Shown here: positions 10,201 through 18,092 of the stretch, piece by piece
How positions within the stretch are numbered: position 1 is the first letter of the stretch
How the letters are laid out: every line of letters starts with the position of its first letter
Assembly (NCBI RefSeq): GCF_033955345.1
Contig: NZ_CP138332.1
Location: forward strand, 1,178,001-1,242,000
Length of the DNA stretch: 64,000 nt
Direction: 5' to 3'
From: Sphingobacterium bambusae
GTDB taxonomy: Bacteria; Bacteroidota; Bacteroidia; Sphingobacteriales; Sphingobacteriaceae
Translations under genes and position numbers: made by a program
Notes under the pieces: model-generated
Told to the model about the DNA's origin: nothing
Database searches by the model: none
The model's input: only the letters and a program-made list of their open reading frames with translations

Positions 10201-10257
10201 GCAGTCAACGTGGTAAACGACCACGACAAAGGAAGTCAAATCAACTATTTAAATTGA
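7219..10257 (+). CDS. sbcC: Exonuclease SbcCD subunit C (Rad50-like SMC ATPase)
   Basis: Large ATPase partner of SbcD. Walker A GKVGSGKSS lies at residues 35-43. Two long coiled-coil arms (roughly 170-490 and 530-860) flank a zinc hook CPLC at about 499-502. The ABC signature LSGGQSFQA is at about 917-925 and Walker B FFFIDEGFGTQD near 946-957. The start codon is GTG, with GGAGG at 7206-7210 eight bases upstream. 1,012 residues is usual for the family. It forms a two-gene operon with sbcD; ispD follows 30 bp downstream and may be co-transcribed. Confidence 0.97.
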   Translation: MLPLYLSIEGLYSYQKKQEIDFTKLTEAGLFGIFGKVGSGKSSIIEAISFALYGETERLNKQEKRTYNMLNLQSDNACIVFEFYNFEQRKFRFVAQWKRRKRFEETTPLERYAYEWKDDQWLPLTSADGADITRLTYPNFRRTIIIPQGQFKEFLELRGKDRSDMIKEIFNLNRFDLGPKVSHLQRQNNSKIELLKGALSGFESVSTEILQTKKEELAKAQVDLHTLKEETANLETELSRMAESKRLRAELHNKQQEVTSYRDEQPKILQQEQELNTFESTQQAFKEVLQHTQMLNKEKEQVTLKIQQLTTRKEETLSRLEEQESHWKKIEIDYQQIEKFRRECEDLKLLIYIVQQQEQKKTVSKRIEDGKPHLIKVQENERILLESIRENEEKLDTLKHKKVDTAILLALEGWYQTQDTLLGKIADIKQQVAVLEADIAVEAGRFTSKNLGIDTWEEQLRQLEVQYQRQLLDLQKEETQLQVQAKLSEFADNLSDGQPCPLCGSLEHPMHLESSDVSHWENELRLKKGDVNHNLLVLKENFQEFTHAGILFKEKKAQVQQLTTSLALLQSHYADHLLTFCWDDFSANDKEPFLSYKSKNQTAETAIKNAEAALKDRRQELSAAQIKVEKYKATLSGLEQELVVIDSLVQQTERQLQVLKPHEIAQQKESTLLSRKQQTENRITYLEDSYKSLTETIQRLKTEFAAINGERTAAKEQFHHLYQQLGTKQAEISALLKEFGYSDIIQVQQILQKQLNVPQIRSVIQDFNVNFQVALQQLAELTAKIANDDYQENLYQEKIELFRLKKEELELHIRIVGALERECSHLLVEFEKKERLLEEYEQISSRKSNLTMLENLFRGAGFVNYVSSIHLQRLCEIANLRFHRLTRNNLSLTINESNEFEVIDYLNNGFRRSVKTLSGGQSFQASLCLALALAESIQTLNKADKNFFFIDEGFGTQDAESMNTVFETLQYLHRENRIVGIISHVEELKERIPRAVNVVNDHDKGSQINYLN

Positions 10258-10287
10258 TCAGGCCCATCAAGGCCTAACGGATAAGTT

Positions 10288-11001
10288 ATGCTAAAAAAAT
10301 ATGTGATTATAGTGGCTGGCGGTCGAGGCACCCGAATGAATGCCGAGCTGCCCAAACAGTTTCTGTTAATCGATCAGCGACCGGTACTCATGCACACTAT
10401 GGAATGCTTTCGCAAAGGTAGTGACATGCCAGATATTGTATTGGTTTTACATCCAGATATGCACCCCTACTGGACTGATCTATGCAGGCAATATAATTTT
10501 CAGATTCCGCACCATGTTGTTTACGGGGGTGAAAGCCGTTTTCAAAGTGTACGAAATGGCTTAGGGTATATTTTCGAAAAAGAAAAAGTCGCATTAGAAA
10601 GTACGCTGATAGCGATACATGATGCTGCACGACCTGTCATCAGCCAAGAGCTAGTCGACCGTTGCTTTGCGGAAACTGTGCGGTATGGCGCAACAACTGC
10701 TGCTATACAGAGTACCAATTCCATTCGTTTGGGCAGCATCGAGGAAAGCACCGCCACCGATCGGCAACAGGTATGGATGGTGCAAACCCCACAAACTTTC
10801 CGAGCCGACATCTTACAAAAGGCCTTCGCCCAACCCGAAATGGGTTCCTTCACGGATGATGCTTCCGTGGTAGAAAAAATGGGCTATCCCGTCCGTCTTA
10901 TTATCGGTGATCAGCGAAATATAAAAATCACCTTTCCCGAAGACATTGCGATAGCCCATTTGTACTTAAAAACCTTGGATACTAAGCCGCGCCTCGAATA
11001 A
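10288..11001 (+). CDS. ispD: 2-C-methyl-D-erythritol 4-phosphate cytidylyltransferase
   Basis: Third enzyme of the MEP isoprenoid pathway: joins CTP and MEP to give CDP-ME. The nucleotide-binding start VIIVAGGRGTRM (residues 6-17) with PKQFLLI following is diagnostic. VHDAARP appears here as IHDAARPVI, and TDDASVVEKMG and KITFPEDIAIA complete the IspD signature. 237 residues is normal. It sits 30 bp after sbcC on the same strand. Its 3' end overlaps by 20 bp the end of a tiny convergent gene on the other strand. Confidence 0.95.
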   Translation: MLKKYVIIVAGGRGTRMNAELPKQFLLIDQRPVLMHTMECFRKGSDMPDIVLVLHPDMHPYWTDLCRQYNFQIPHHVVYGGESRFQSVRNGLGYIFEKEKVALESTLIAIHDAARPVISQELVDRCFAETVRYGATTAAIQSTNSIRLGSIEESTATDRQQVWMVQTPQTFRADILQKAFAQPEMGSFTDDASVVEKMGYPVRLIIGDQRNIKITFPEDIAIAHLYLKTLDTKPRLE

Positions 11002-11134
11002 CGCGTAATAGAATCGCTATAATGGCAATAACCAACAAAACGTGGATAATACCACCTGACGCATATCCGCCGAAAAAACTAACAGCCCAAATTATTACTA
11101 AAATAACGGCTACTAAATAAAGAATATTTCCCAT
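10982..11134 (-). CDS. lmo0937-type small membrane protein (DUF5670-like)
   Basis: Fifty-residue protein that I translated by hand. It starts MGNILYLVAVILVIIWAV, has a short FFGGYASGGIIH centre and a second hydrophobic stretch (VLLVIAIIAILLRVIRG) ending in AA. Two transmembrane helices with a glycine-rich turn match the lmo0937/DUF5670 family, often a stress-associated small membrane protein of unknown function. It is convergent with ispD and overlaps its last 20 bases. The assignment rests on length, layout and the typical N-terminus. Confidence 0.75.
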   Translation of the reverse strand: MGNILYLVAVILVIIWAVSFFGGYASGGIIHVLLVIAIIAILLRVIRGAA

Positions 11135-11234
11135 AACTTTTACTATTAAATTAATAAACTCACTTCTTATTTTCTATTATAAGAACAAGCTTTCTTCAGG
11201 AAAAGTTTTGGATAATTTTACGAATTAATTAGAC

Positions 11235-11999
11235 TTAGACCACAAGGGACAATCCGTCGAAGGCAACGTGCACGCCATCAGGCAAATGTTCCTCGATGTC
11301 TGCATGTTTGCCAAAGCGATGGCTAATGTGTGTAAGGTAGGTCGTTTCAGCACCTATTTCCTTCGTGAAAGCTAGCGCTTCCTCACGTGTAAAATGGGAT
11401 ATATGCGGCTCTTCTTGTAGCGCATTTACCACGAGCACCTTTACGCCTTTCAACAAGGATCTAGAATATTCCGAAACGGTTTTAGCATCGGTGATATAGG
11501 CAAAATCGCCCAAACGAAACCCTAGAACCGGCATTTTGTAATGCATCACTTCGATGGGCATAATGCGTTGCCCTTCGATATAGAATGGCTCCCCAGCCAC
11601 AATGGGCTGTAACTCCAATCGGGGTACTCCCGGGTACTTTACTTCCCCAAAAGCATAGTAAAACTCCCGCTTCAAAGCCTCATGGGTAATAGTTGTTGCA
11701 TATATGGGAATAGATTGCTGTTGTTGGTAGTTAAAGGCGCGTACATCGTCCATTCCGGCGATATGGTCTTTGTGCGAATGGGTAATCAGCACCGCGTCAA
11801 GATGGCGAATATCCTGCCGCAGCATCTGATAGCGAAAATCAGGCCCCGTATCAATCACTAGTTTTAAGCCTTCAATTTCGATAAAAATAGCTGTACGTAA
11901 GCGCTTGTCGCGACGGTCTGTCGATTGGCAAACTGCACATTGGCAAGCAATAACGGGCACGCCCTGCGATGTTCCTGTACCTAAAAAAGTAACCCTCAC
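11235..11999 (-). CDS. PhnP-like MBL-fold metallo-hydrolase
   Basis: Metallo-beta-lactamase-fold hydrolase of the PhnP/RNase Z-like branch, which cleaves phosphodiesters in known members. It begins with FLGTGTSQGVPVI, has the CQCAVC zinc-site loop at 19-24, and the metal motif HSHKDH at 74-79 followed by AGMDD. Later histidines (MHYKMPV, THISHRF) fit the second metal site. The real substrate here is unknown, as there is no phn operon. Its start overlaps the end of the preceding 90-residue gene by four bases (ATGA type), implying co-translation. Confidence 0.9.
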   Translation of the reverse strand: MRVTFLGTGTSQGVPVIACQCAVCQSTDRRDKRLRTAIFIEIEGLKLVIDTGPDFRYQMLRQDIRHLDAVLITHSHKDHIAGMDDVRAFNYQQQQSIPIYATTITHEALKREFYYAFGEVKYPGVPRLELQPIVAGEPFYIEGQRIMPIEVMHYKMPVLGFRLGDFAYITDAKTVSEYSRSLLKGVKVLVVNALQEEPHISHFTREEALAFTKEIGAETTYLTHISHRFGKHADIEEHLPDGVHVAFDGLSLVV

Positions 12000-12268
12000 A
12001 ATGCGGCCTCGACTTTCTTGATCGTTCGGTAAAACTCCTTCTTCTTATCGTCAAGCACCGTGGCGTCCACCTCCATTTCCCGCAGCAACTGCATCAAGGA
12101 TTGTATCCTAACTTCTAGATTGGAAAACTTATTGACCATAATTACCTTCGTATGCTGAAGCACACAAGCTCCAGTACGAAAGGAGCCCTTTTCATAACGC
12201 ACCCTGTAGCCAAAATCGGCAAACAGCTCCTCCAGCTTCCCTAAATTATGTTGTGTAAATGCAATCAC
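11996..12268 (-). CDS. Conserved small protein of unknown function
   Basis: A 90-residue protein I do not recognise by family name. It starts MIAFTQHNLGKLEELFADFGYRV and ends in a lysine-rich helix; the middle has KVIMVNKFSNLEVRIQSLMQLL, suggesting a small alpha/beta protein. No signal or membrane segment. It overlaps the downstream PhnP-like gene by four bases and follows the glycosyltransferase run, so it is probably part of that operon. The shared overlap suggests a linked function with the hydrolase, but that is only inference. Confidence 0.75.
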   Translation of the reverse strand: MIAFTQHNLGKLEELFADFGYRVRYEKGSFRTGACVLQHTKVIMVNKFSNLEVRIQSLMQLLREMEVDATVLDDKKKEFYRTIKKVEAAL

Positions 12269-12327
12269 GCTTCTCTATTTTTAGCCAAAATAACAAACTT
12301 TAAACGATTTCCCGACTGTATAGCGCC

Positions 12328-13323
12328 TTATTTTTTCAACAGTACATTTTTGACGTAGCTTCCCAGAAAGCCCGTCCCATAAGCAATCAGCTGCGTATAA
12401 GCGGCCACGACACTCAAAACACCAACAACCATGCTTTTTGTTTTAAAACAGGCGTGTACCAACAGCAAGACTGTATACAGGCTGAGCATCGCGTTGCCCA
12501 TGAAGGTCAATAGGTAGACAAATGACCAAGCCCCATCGAATAGGCATAGCGATAGGTTCAACAGCAGCAAAACCAATAAGCCCAAGGTAAATACAGAAGG
12601 CAGCGCATGCACCGGCTTCAGCTCTTGTGGAAAAAGGCGATAAATATCGATCCGTCCCTTACCAAAAAAATTGGTCTGCTTAAAAAACTGCTTGAAGGTT
12701 GCTCTTCGCTTATGGTAAACAAAAGCTTCAGGAATTAAGCCTACGCTAAATCCGGATGCTAGCATCCGGATGCTGAATTCGATATCTTCCGATCGGCGCG
12801 CCAATTTAAAACCTTTTGTTTTGTCGTAAACCGCTCTTGAAAGCCCCATATTAAAGCTGCGGGGATGAAAAACACCGACATGCTTCTTATTTCCGCGAAT
12901 GCCGCCCGTAGTGAACGGACTGGTCATGGAATAGCTTATTGCTTTCTGTATAGGCGTGAATGAAGGATGTGCCGCATCCGGCCCGCCAAACGCATCCCAC
13001 CGATCTCTCGCCAAGCCGTCCATCACCATTTGAAAATATGCAGGAGGAACGATAATATCCGAATCGAAGACGATAAAATAATCGCCTTTGGCACGTTCAA
13101 AGCCATAGTTACGGGCGAAGCCCTGTCCCTCATTTTCCTTTGAATAGTAGTAAACCTCCAAACGATCCTGATAGCGCTCCACGATTTCCCGAGCCGGCAG
13201 CGACGAGCCATCTTCCACAACGATCACTTCAAAATTCCTATACTCCTGCAGGGTCAAGGAATACAAAAGCTCATCAATCTCCTGCGGCCGGTTGTACAGC
13301 GGTATGATAACGGAAAAAAACAT
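12328..13323 (-). CDS. Glycosyltransferase family 2 with C-terminal membrane helices
   Basis: Inverting GT-A glycosyltransferase. The N-terminal domain begins FFSVIIPLYNRPQEI, has VVEDGSS near residue 37 and the metal-binding DSD at 87-89 (IVFDSDI). The C-terminal third holds about three hydrophobic helices (LGLLVLLLLNLSLCLF and following), placing it at the inner membrane. The frame is open upstream into the previous gene, but the ATG at 13323 lies one base after that gene's stop and starts the GT2 fold directly (331 residues). The sugar and acceptor are unknown. Confidence 0.9.
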   Translation of the reverse strand: MFFSVIIPLYNRPQEIDELLYSLTLQEYRNFEVIVVEDGSSLPAREIVERYQDRLEVYYYSKENEGQGFARNYGFERAKGDYFIVFDSDIIVPPAYFQMVMDGLARDRWDAFGGPDAAHPSFTPIQKAISYSMTSPFTTGGIRGNKKHVGVFHPRSFNMGLSRAVYDKTKGFKLARRSEDIEFSIRMLASGFSVGLIPEAFVYHKRRATFKQFFKQTNFFGKGRIDIYRLFPQELKPVHALPSVFTLGLLVLLLLNLSLCLFDGAWSFVYLLTFMGNAMLSLYTVLLLVHACFKTKSMVVGVLSVVAAYTQLIAYGTGFLGSYVKNVLLKK

Positions 13324-13324
13324 G

Positions 13325-14272
13325 CTAGATAACTTCCTCGATATGGTATTTGTTTCTGTCGGTAGAGTTTCGAGATACCAATTCGGCAATAAACCCCGTC
13401 AGGAACAGCTGCGTACCAATTAAGATTGCCACCAAAGAAAGATAAAACAAAGGTTGGTCAGTCACATTTCGGTATGCCGTGCCGTTAGCGATGCTCATCA
13501 GCTTATCAAAGATCAGGTATATCGTGATGAAAAAACCAATCAGAAAACTGATAACGCCTATCGCGCCAAAAAAGTGCATGGGCCGCTTTCCAAATTTGCC
13601 GACGAAAAAGATGGACAACAGATCCAGAAAACCTTTAACGAATCGTCCAGCACCAAATTTCGTCGAGCCATACTTCCTCGGATAGTGCTGCACAACCTGC
13701 TCTTGTATTTTGGTAAATCCGGCCCACTTGGCCAATACCGGTATATAGCGGTGCATTTCTCCATATACTTCAATACTCTTCACCACCTCTTTCCGATAGG
13801 CTTTCAGCCCGCAATTAAAGTCATGGAGATTGTGGATACCCGACATGCTACGCGTGGCCGCATTGAATAGCTTTGTAGGTATAGTCTTGGTTAAGGGATC
13901 ATAGCGCTTCGCCTTCCAGCCCGATACCAAATCAGCTCCATTTTTTATGCGGCTATACAATTCTGGGATCTCGTCCGGGCTATCTTGCAAATCGGCGTCC
14001 ATCGTAATCACCACGTCACCTTCTGCCGCGTTGAAGCCAACATTCAGCGCTGCAGACTTCCCGTAGTTACGGCGAAACTTGATGGCAACGATTTCCGGAT
14101 GCTGGGTCTTCAGCCCTTGAATAACTTTCCACGAGGTATCACTACTTCCATCGTCCACCAAGATAATCTCGTAGCGGAACTGGTTTTCCAACATCACCCG
14201 ACGAATCCATTCTGTCAATTCAGGCAGCGATTCTTCTTCGTTATATAACGGAATAACAACTGATATATCCAT
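13325..14272 (-). CDS. Polyprenyl-phosphate glycosyltransferase (DPM1/GtrB-like GT2)
   Basis: GT2 enzyme resembling dolichol-phosphate mannosyl- and undecaprenyl-phosphate glycosyltransferases (GtrB, ArnC). It has VVIPLYNEEESL at 5-16, LVDDGSSD at 39-46, DADLQD at 92-97 and an MHRYIPVLAKWAG acceptor-loop motif near 170. Two C-terminal membrane helices (FGAIGVISFLIGFFITIYL and FYLSLVAILIGTQLFLTGF) anchor it. It probably loads a sugar onto a lipid carrier. The second GT2 gene starts one base after its stop, so they act from one transcript. Confidence 0.9.
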   Translation of the reverse strand: MDISVVIPLYNEEESLPELTEWIRRVMLENQFRYEIILVDDGSSDTSWKVIQGLKTQHPEIVAIKFRRNYGKSAALNVGFNAAEGDVVITMDADLQDSPDEIPELYSRIKNGADLVSGWKAKRYDPLTKTIPTKLFNAATRSMSGIHNLHDFNCGLKAYRKEVVKSIEVYGEMHRYIPVLAKWAGFTKIQEQVVQHYPRKYGSTKFGAGRFVKGFLDLLSIFFVGKFGKRPMHFFGAIGVISFLIGFFITIYLIFDKLMSIANGTAYRNVTDQPLFYLSLVAILIGTQLFLTGFIAELVSRNSTDRNKYHIEEVI

Positions 14273-14286
14273 ATTAAATAAAAAAG

Positions 14287-14308
14287 AGGGTACACCGCAG
14301 CATACCCT
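14287..14308 (-). terminator. Possible intra-operon terminator after the DUF4199 gene
   Basis: Minus-strand hairpin AGGGTA...TACCCT followed by a T-rich run, between the DUF4199 gene and the downstream glycosyltransferase. It may partly uncouple the two halves of the cluster. Confidence 0.5.
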
Positions 14309-14328
14309 ACCCTAATTTTTTTGTCTAA

Positions 14329-14955
14329 TTAATTATTGTCTTGCCAAGGATGTGCGGCATCGCCTGGGTTATTGACCTGCAGGAAAGCAGGACGCTCGCG
14401 CTTCAATATCGCAGCAAGTACCAAGGCAAACACGAAATACATGATCAAGCTAACGCCTAAACCTTTCAAAACCAAACCAATAGAAAACGTACGCAGATCA
14501 TCACGCTTTTTCTCTAGATCAGCGACCTGTTTATCAATCAAGTCGTCGTCCAAGCCAGCACTTTCCATGGTCTCTATCGTCATATTGATCGATTTATCGA
14601 AAATAACCTGCTGCGGCTCCGGATTGACCACATTAAATAAGGTAGATCCTACACTCGAAATAATAACGCCTATCGCTAACATCGTGAAGATACCTTTTAG
14701 GGCTTGGCTAAAAGTCCAAAAACCACCGGCTGATTTGCGCAGCATCACGGAAAAATAAGCCGCTAGGGCAATCATCAATACCATGCCTACCCCACCGGTA
14801 ATCAAAGAAGCTACTTTGAAGTTTGCCGCGTTAAGCAACGCATACAACGATACGATGCTAATAACCAGTGATAATATACCTAAGTAAACGCCCAGCTTTA
14901 TCCCATCTTTCTTAACCGATTCCGCCGAGAAATCATCGTTGATAGTTTGTGTCAT
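14329..14955 (-). CDS. DUF4199 domain-containing membrane protein
   Basis: Integral membrane protein of the Bacteroidota DUF4199 family, function unknown. A short soluble N-terminus leads into four hydrophobic helices: about 22-42, 47-72, 86-108 and one near 165-185. An acidic loop (ESAGLDDDLIDKQVADLEKKRDDLR) sits between the third and fourth. 208 residues. It starts three bases after the stop of the acidic protein gene upstream and is followed by the two glycosyltransferases, an arrangement consistent with an envelope-related operon. Confidence 0.88.
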   Translation of the reverse strand: MTQTINDDFSAESVKKDGIKLGVYLGILSLVISIVSLYALLNAANFKVASLITGGVGMVLMIALAAYFSVMLRKSAGGFWTFSQALKGIFTMLAIGVIISSVGSTLFNVVNPEPQQVIFDKSINMTIETMESAGLDDDLIDKQVADLEKKRDDLRTFSIGLVLKGLGVSLIMYFVFALVLAAILKRERPAFLQVNNPGDAAHPWQDNN

Positions 14956-14958
14956 AAT

Positions 14959-15627
14959 TTATTGATTAAAATGTATAATAACTTGATAGATAGCAACGTC
15001 TAAAGAAGGATTCTCTGCAGCGGCCTTAAATTCTTCCAGCTGCGCAGCAGATGGCGAAGGCTCGTTAAAAAATCCGACCATGCCATAAAACAGCTCTTTC
15101 AATTCCTCCTGTGGATCCAACAAGGAGGCCACTTTCGCAATCTCTTCGTAAGAACTTTCTACCAAAATCTGGTTTGCAATAAGTTTTTCATAGATCGCAT
15201 ACTCGTCCTGAAACTCATCCTCTTCAACCAAAAGAAACTCTTTCAAATAGTCTTCCAATGAAGGTTCGATCTCATCATCAGCACACTCCCTAAGATATAA
15301 AAAAATATTGAGCAGTTCTGTACCGCGGTCAATGGTGTCTTCCTCAATGGCTTCCCACTCTTCGGAGTCTAGGTAGTCCTCCTCAAGCTTTTGCACATCT
15401 TCGGCAAAGAAATTGACCATCAATAGATCAAAATACACCTCGCGAAGCTCTTCAAAACGTTGGTGGTCATCAAAAGCTTCATCCAGCGCATCTACCTTCT
15501 CCATAAAAGAAGCTTCTTGATTGAACGCTTGCGTCAGCGCCTGAGCCAGCGCTGTGCTGTCGATGTTTTCTCCCTGAGCGTAGGCACTTAAACCTGCGTC
15601 AAATGCTTTTTTTACTTTTGCATCCAT
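14959..15627 (-). CDS. Acidic conserved hypothetical protein
   Basis: A 222-residue, strongly acidic, all-helical cytoplasmic protein without signal, membrane segment or recognised motif. It begins MDAKVKKAFDAGLSAYAQGENID, and glutamate/aspartate-rich stretches dominate residues 50-170. I cannot assign a family. It lies three bases after the dihydroorotase-like gene and three bases before the DUF4199 gene, so translation of all three is probably coupled. Its position suggests a partner role for one of these neighbours, but nothing in the sequence says which. Confidence 0.8.
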   Translation of the reverse strand: MDAKVKKAFDAGLSAYAQGENIDSTALAQALTQAFNQEASFMEKVDALDEAFDDHQRFEELREVYFDLLMVNFFAEDVQKLEEDYLDSEEWEAIEEDTIDRGTELLNIFLYLRECADDEIEPSLEDYLKEFLLVEEDEFQDEYAIYEKLIANQILVESSYEEIAKVASLLDPQEELKELFYGMVGFFNEPSPSAAQLEEFKAAAENPSLDVAIYQVIIHFNQ

Positions 15628-15630
15628 AGC

Positions 15631-16899
15631 TTATTTGTTTTCGACCAATAGGCCATTATTAATAATTGCTTTCACCTTGCCCCGCAGTTCCGCGCACAAA
15701 AGCGGGCTATTCGACGATTTGGACCTGTTGCTTTGGGCATCAAACGTCCATTGTTCGTCCACCGAGAAAAGAACAAGATTGGCGGCGCTGCCGGAAGTTA
15801 ATGCTGGAACCGGCTGTCCTACGATTTCACGAGGAGCAATCGCCAATTTCTGCACAATAGCTTCCGCATCTAGCCCTGCTCTAACCAATAGTGGAAGAGT
15901 TGTTTGAAGCCCGATGATTCCGTCCTTCGCAATTTGGAATTCGACATTTTTAAATTCCACTTCATGCGGTGTATGTTGGGATACTACGGCGTCTATCGTA
16001 CCATCGCTTAATCCTTGCAACAGCGCATCGATATCCTTCTTGGTGCGTAGCGGCGGATTTACCTTGTAGTTGCTATCAAAGCCCTGCACCTCTTCATCAC
16101 TGAATACTAGGTTATGTGCCGCAACATCGCAGGTCACGCGAATACCTTTCTTCTTCGCATTCTTGATAAGCTCTACAGACTCTGCTGTAGAAATACAGGT
16201 AAAGTGTATTGGAGCATCGTTATACTCGGCTAGAAAAAGATCGCGAGACACCATCAACGATTCGGCCAAGTTGGGTTTCCCTTTCATGCCCAAATATGTG
16301 CTCACCTCCCCTTCGTTCATCTGGTTTCCACCCGCAACCGAATCATCTTCCGCAAAGGAAATAATTAGTGCATCAATGCCTTTGCTATACAATAGTGCGC
16401 GAGACATCAGCCCGGCCTGCTGCACGGCGTGGTTACCATCCGAAAAGGCGATAGCTCCAACAGTTTGCATATCATATATCTCCGCCAGTTCTTTTCCTTC
16501 CCGCTTCTTGCTGATCGCGCCTATCGGGTGCACATCCACTGCGCTACCTTTCGCCGCATTCACCACCAATGCCACTTCCGAACGACTGTGCAACGGTGGA
16601 TTCGTATTGGGGTATACCGCAACAGCGGTATACCCGCCTGCCGCAGCAGCACGCGTACCTGTTACGATATCTTCTTTGGTCTCCAAACCGGGCTCGCCAA
16701 AATTCGCATGTAAATCAAAAAAACCCGCCGAAACAACACATCCACTTCCATCGATCACAACGGCTTTCTGATCGTTTAGCTCCACTTTCGAGGATACCTT
16801 ACTAACCAAGCCCTTTTCTATCAGAATATCGACGACTTCGCCATCGAGCGGATGATGGGGGGACACAAGTTTCGCGGAAGAGATTAAAATAGTGTTCAT
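15631..16899 (-). CDS. Dihydroorotase-like amidohydrolase lacking metal ligands (pseudo-dihydroorotase)
   Basis: Over its 422 residues this follows class I dihydroorotase (PyrC), which closes carbamoyl aspartate to dihydroorotate. The scaffold is clear: GFFDLHANFGEPG, AAAAGGYTAVAVYPNTNPP, NPPLR and a C-terminal beta strand set. Active-site positions differ by eye-alignment to B. subtilis PyrC: HxH is H-A-N, the HCED histidine is Phe (SFAED), HVST is CIST, and TDHAPH is SQHTPH, so the metal ligands are mostly gone. It could be a structural partner of aspartate carbamoyltransferase, as inactive dihydroorotases are in some bacteria, or have another role. Automatic tools will call it pyrC. Confidence 0.85.
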   Translation of the reverse strand: MNTILISSAKLVSPHHPLDGEVVDILIEKGLVSKVSSKVELNDQKAVVIDGSGCVVSAGFFDLHANFGEPGLETKEDIVTGTRAAAAGGYTAVAVYPNTNPPLHSRSEVALVVNAAKGSAVDVHPIGAISKKREGKELAEIYDMQTVGAIAFSDGNHAVQQAGLMSRALLYSKGIDALIISFAEDDSVAGGNQMNEGEVSTYLGMKGKPNLAESLMVSRDLFLAEYNDAPIHFTCISTAESVELIKNAKKKGIRVTCDVAAHNLVFSDEEVQGFDSNYKVNPPLRTKKDIDALLQGLSDGTIDAVVSQHTPHEVEFKNVEFQIAKDGIIGLQTTLPLLVRAGLDAEAIVQKLAIAPREIVGQPVPALTSGSAANLVLFSVDEQWTFDAQSNRSKSSNSPLLCAELRGKVKAIINNGLLVENK

Positions 16900-17102
16900 G
16901 GGTATTATCTATACAAATTTAATATCAAAAATGGAATGGGTAAGAAGGTCGACTCCAGCAGCGACTGGTGTAACAAGGGCTGTCTTTTTTCTGACGAAAA
17001 ACCAATGAAATATGGCGTATATACATCCAAATCTGCGGGTTGCTTCATTGAAAAACAAATGTACGAAATATATCGTTACACACCTGCCAAAAATACATGT
17101 TT

Positions 17103-17672
17103 TTATTGGCTCTCGCCCCACGAATAGCTGTCGACATCGATATCGCATAAAGCAAGAACCCGGTCTATCACGGTCGCAGCTAGTTCCTCGAAGGTATTGG
17201 GCAAACTGTAGAAAGAAGGGCTCGCCGGACAGATGATACCACCTGTCTGCGTTACCAAAGCCATATTTTGCAGATGTATGCTACTCAAGGGTGTTTCCCG
17301 TGTAATCAACAGCAACTTTCGCCTTTCTTTTAGCACCACATCTGCGGCACGGGTAGTCAAGTCAGACGATGTGCCATGCGCTATACGGGAAAGCGTCCCC
17401 ATTGAACAAGGGCAAACGATCATTGTTCCAAAGCCCGCAGACCCCGAAGCGAAGGGAGCCATAAAATCGCCTTTGCTGTAGAATTTAAATGGATATTTCA
17501 AATAATCTTCATTACCCAATTCAAACTTCCATACATCTTTTGCGTTATCCGACATCACAACGGCCACCTCTTGAACCTGGTTTTCCAGTAGGCATAGCTT
17601 ATCCAACAAAACTTTCGCGTAAATAGAACCACTGGCTCCCGTAACAGCAACGACGATTTTTTTTCTTTGCAT
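17103..17672 (-). CDS. ubiX: Flavin prenyltransferase UbiX
   Basis: Makes prenylated FMN, the cofactor of UbiD-type decarboxylases. The flavoprotein fold starts KIVVAVTGASGSIYAKVLLDKL. CPCSMGTLSRIAHGTSSDLTTRAADV is the UbiX core, with VLKERRKLLLITRETPLS following. A TTG at 17681 is in frame, but the ATG at 17672 gives the normal start and 189 residues. No ubiD is in the window. It heads the minus-strand run, with about 200 bp before the dihydroorotase-like gene, and has a notable leader (17704-17800). Confidence 0.93.
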   Translation of the reverse strand: MQRKKIVVAVTGASGSIYAKVLLDKLCLLENQVQEVAVVMSDNAKDVWKFELGNEDYLKYPFKFYSKGDFMAPFASGSAGFGTMIVCPCSMGTLSRIAHGTSSDLTTRAADVVLKERRKLLLITRETPLSSIHLQNMALVTQTGGIICPASPSFYSLPNTFEELAATVIDRVLALCDIDVDSYSWGESQ

Positions 17673-18092
17673 ATCTTTCAATAGAAAACAAAGCTAATAA
17701 AAAAGGGTCGAATAAGACTATTCGACCCTACATCTACCTATGAAAAACATGCCCTTGGGGAGGGCATTACAAAAGTAACGCTAAGTTTAAAATTAGCCAA
17801 CTACTCGTAAAGTTTTTTTAATTAATGTAGAACATTCACTACAGCCATTAACAAGAATATCATAAAACAAAAGATCTATTAAAATTTCTATGACGAAAAA
17901 CCAAAATTTATACTATTTCTTCAAGACAATAGAAATGGTAGTTGCTTGACTATGTAACAATTACTTCGCTAAGCCTTGGTATATCGAACGAATAACAAGC
18001 CAAAAAGCCTGTTGAAAACGTGAAATGTTACCCACATAATGTTTGATTTTCGTATTTTTTTATTTAATTCGTATGCGTCAAACAACAAAGGG
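17673..18092. other. Intergenic stretch between ubiX and the ankyrin gene
   Basis: About 420 bp, AT-rich. The ubiX-proximal quarter holds the promoter and hairpins described separately. In the remainder I see no open frame with coding character and no recognisable RNA. Confidence 0.6.
17704..17800 (-). promoter_or_regulatory. ubiX: ubiX promoter and structured leader
   Basis: On the minus strand a -33 TTG (17798-17800) and a -7 TACTTTTG (17770-17777) are separated by 20 bases, the Bacteroidota promoter layout. The short transcript would then form a hairpin ATGCCC...GGGCAT (about 17749-17766) and, 32 bases before the ubiX ATG, an 11-bp hairpin (17704-17714 with 17719-17729) followed by TTTTTTATT. 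That looks like a terminator placed in front of the gene, so either attenuation or a short separate RNA is possible. A 10-codon frame starts at the ATG inside the first hairpin. Confidence 0.5.

Noticed and set aside
16070..16771. 233-codon open frame on the plus strand
   Set aside because: Opposite the dihydroorotase-like gene; no family features.
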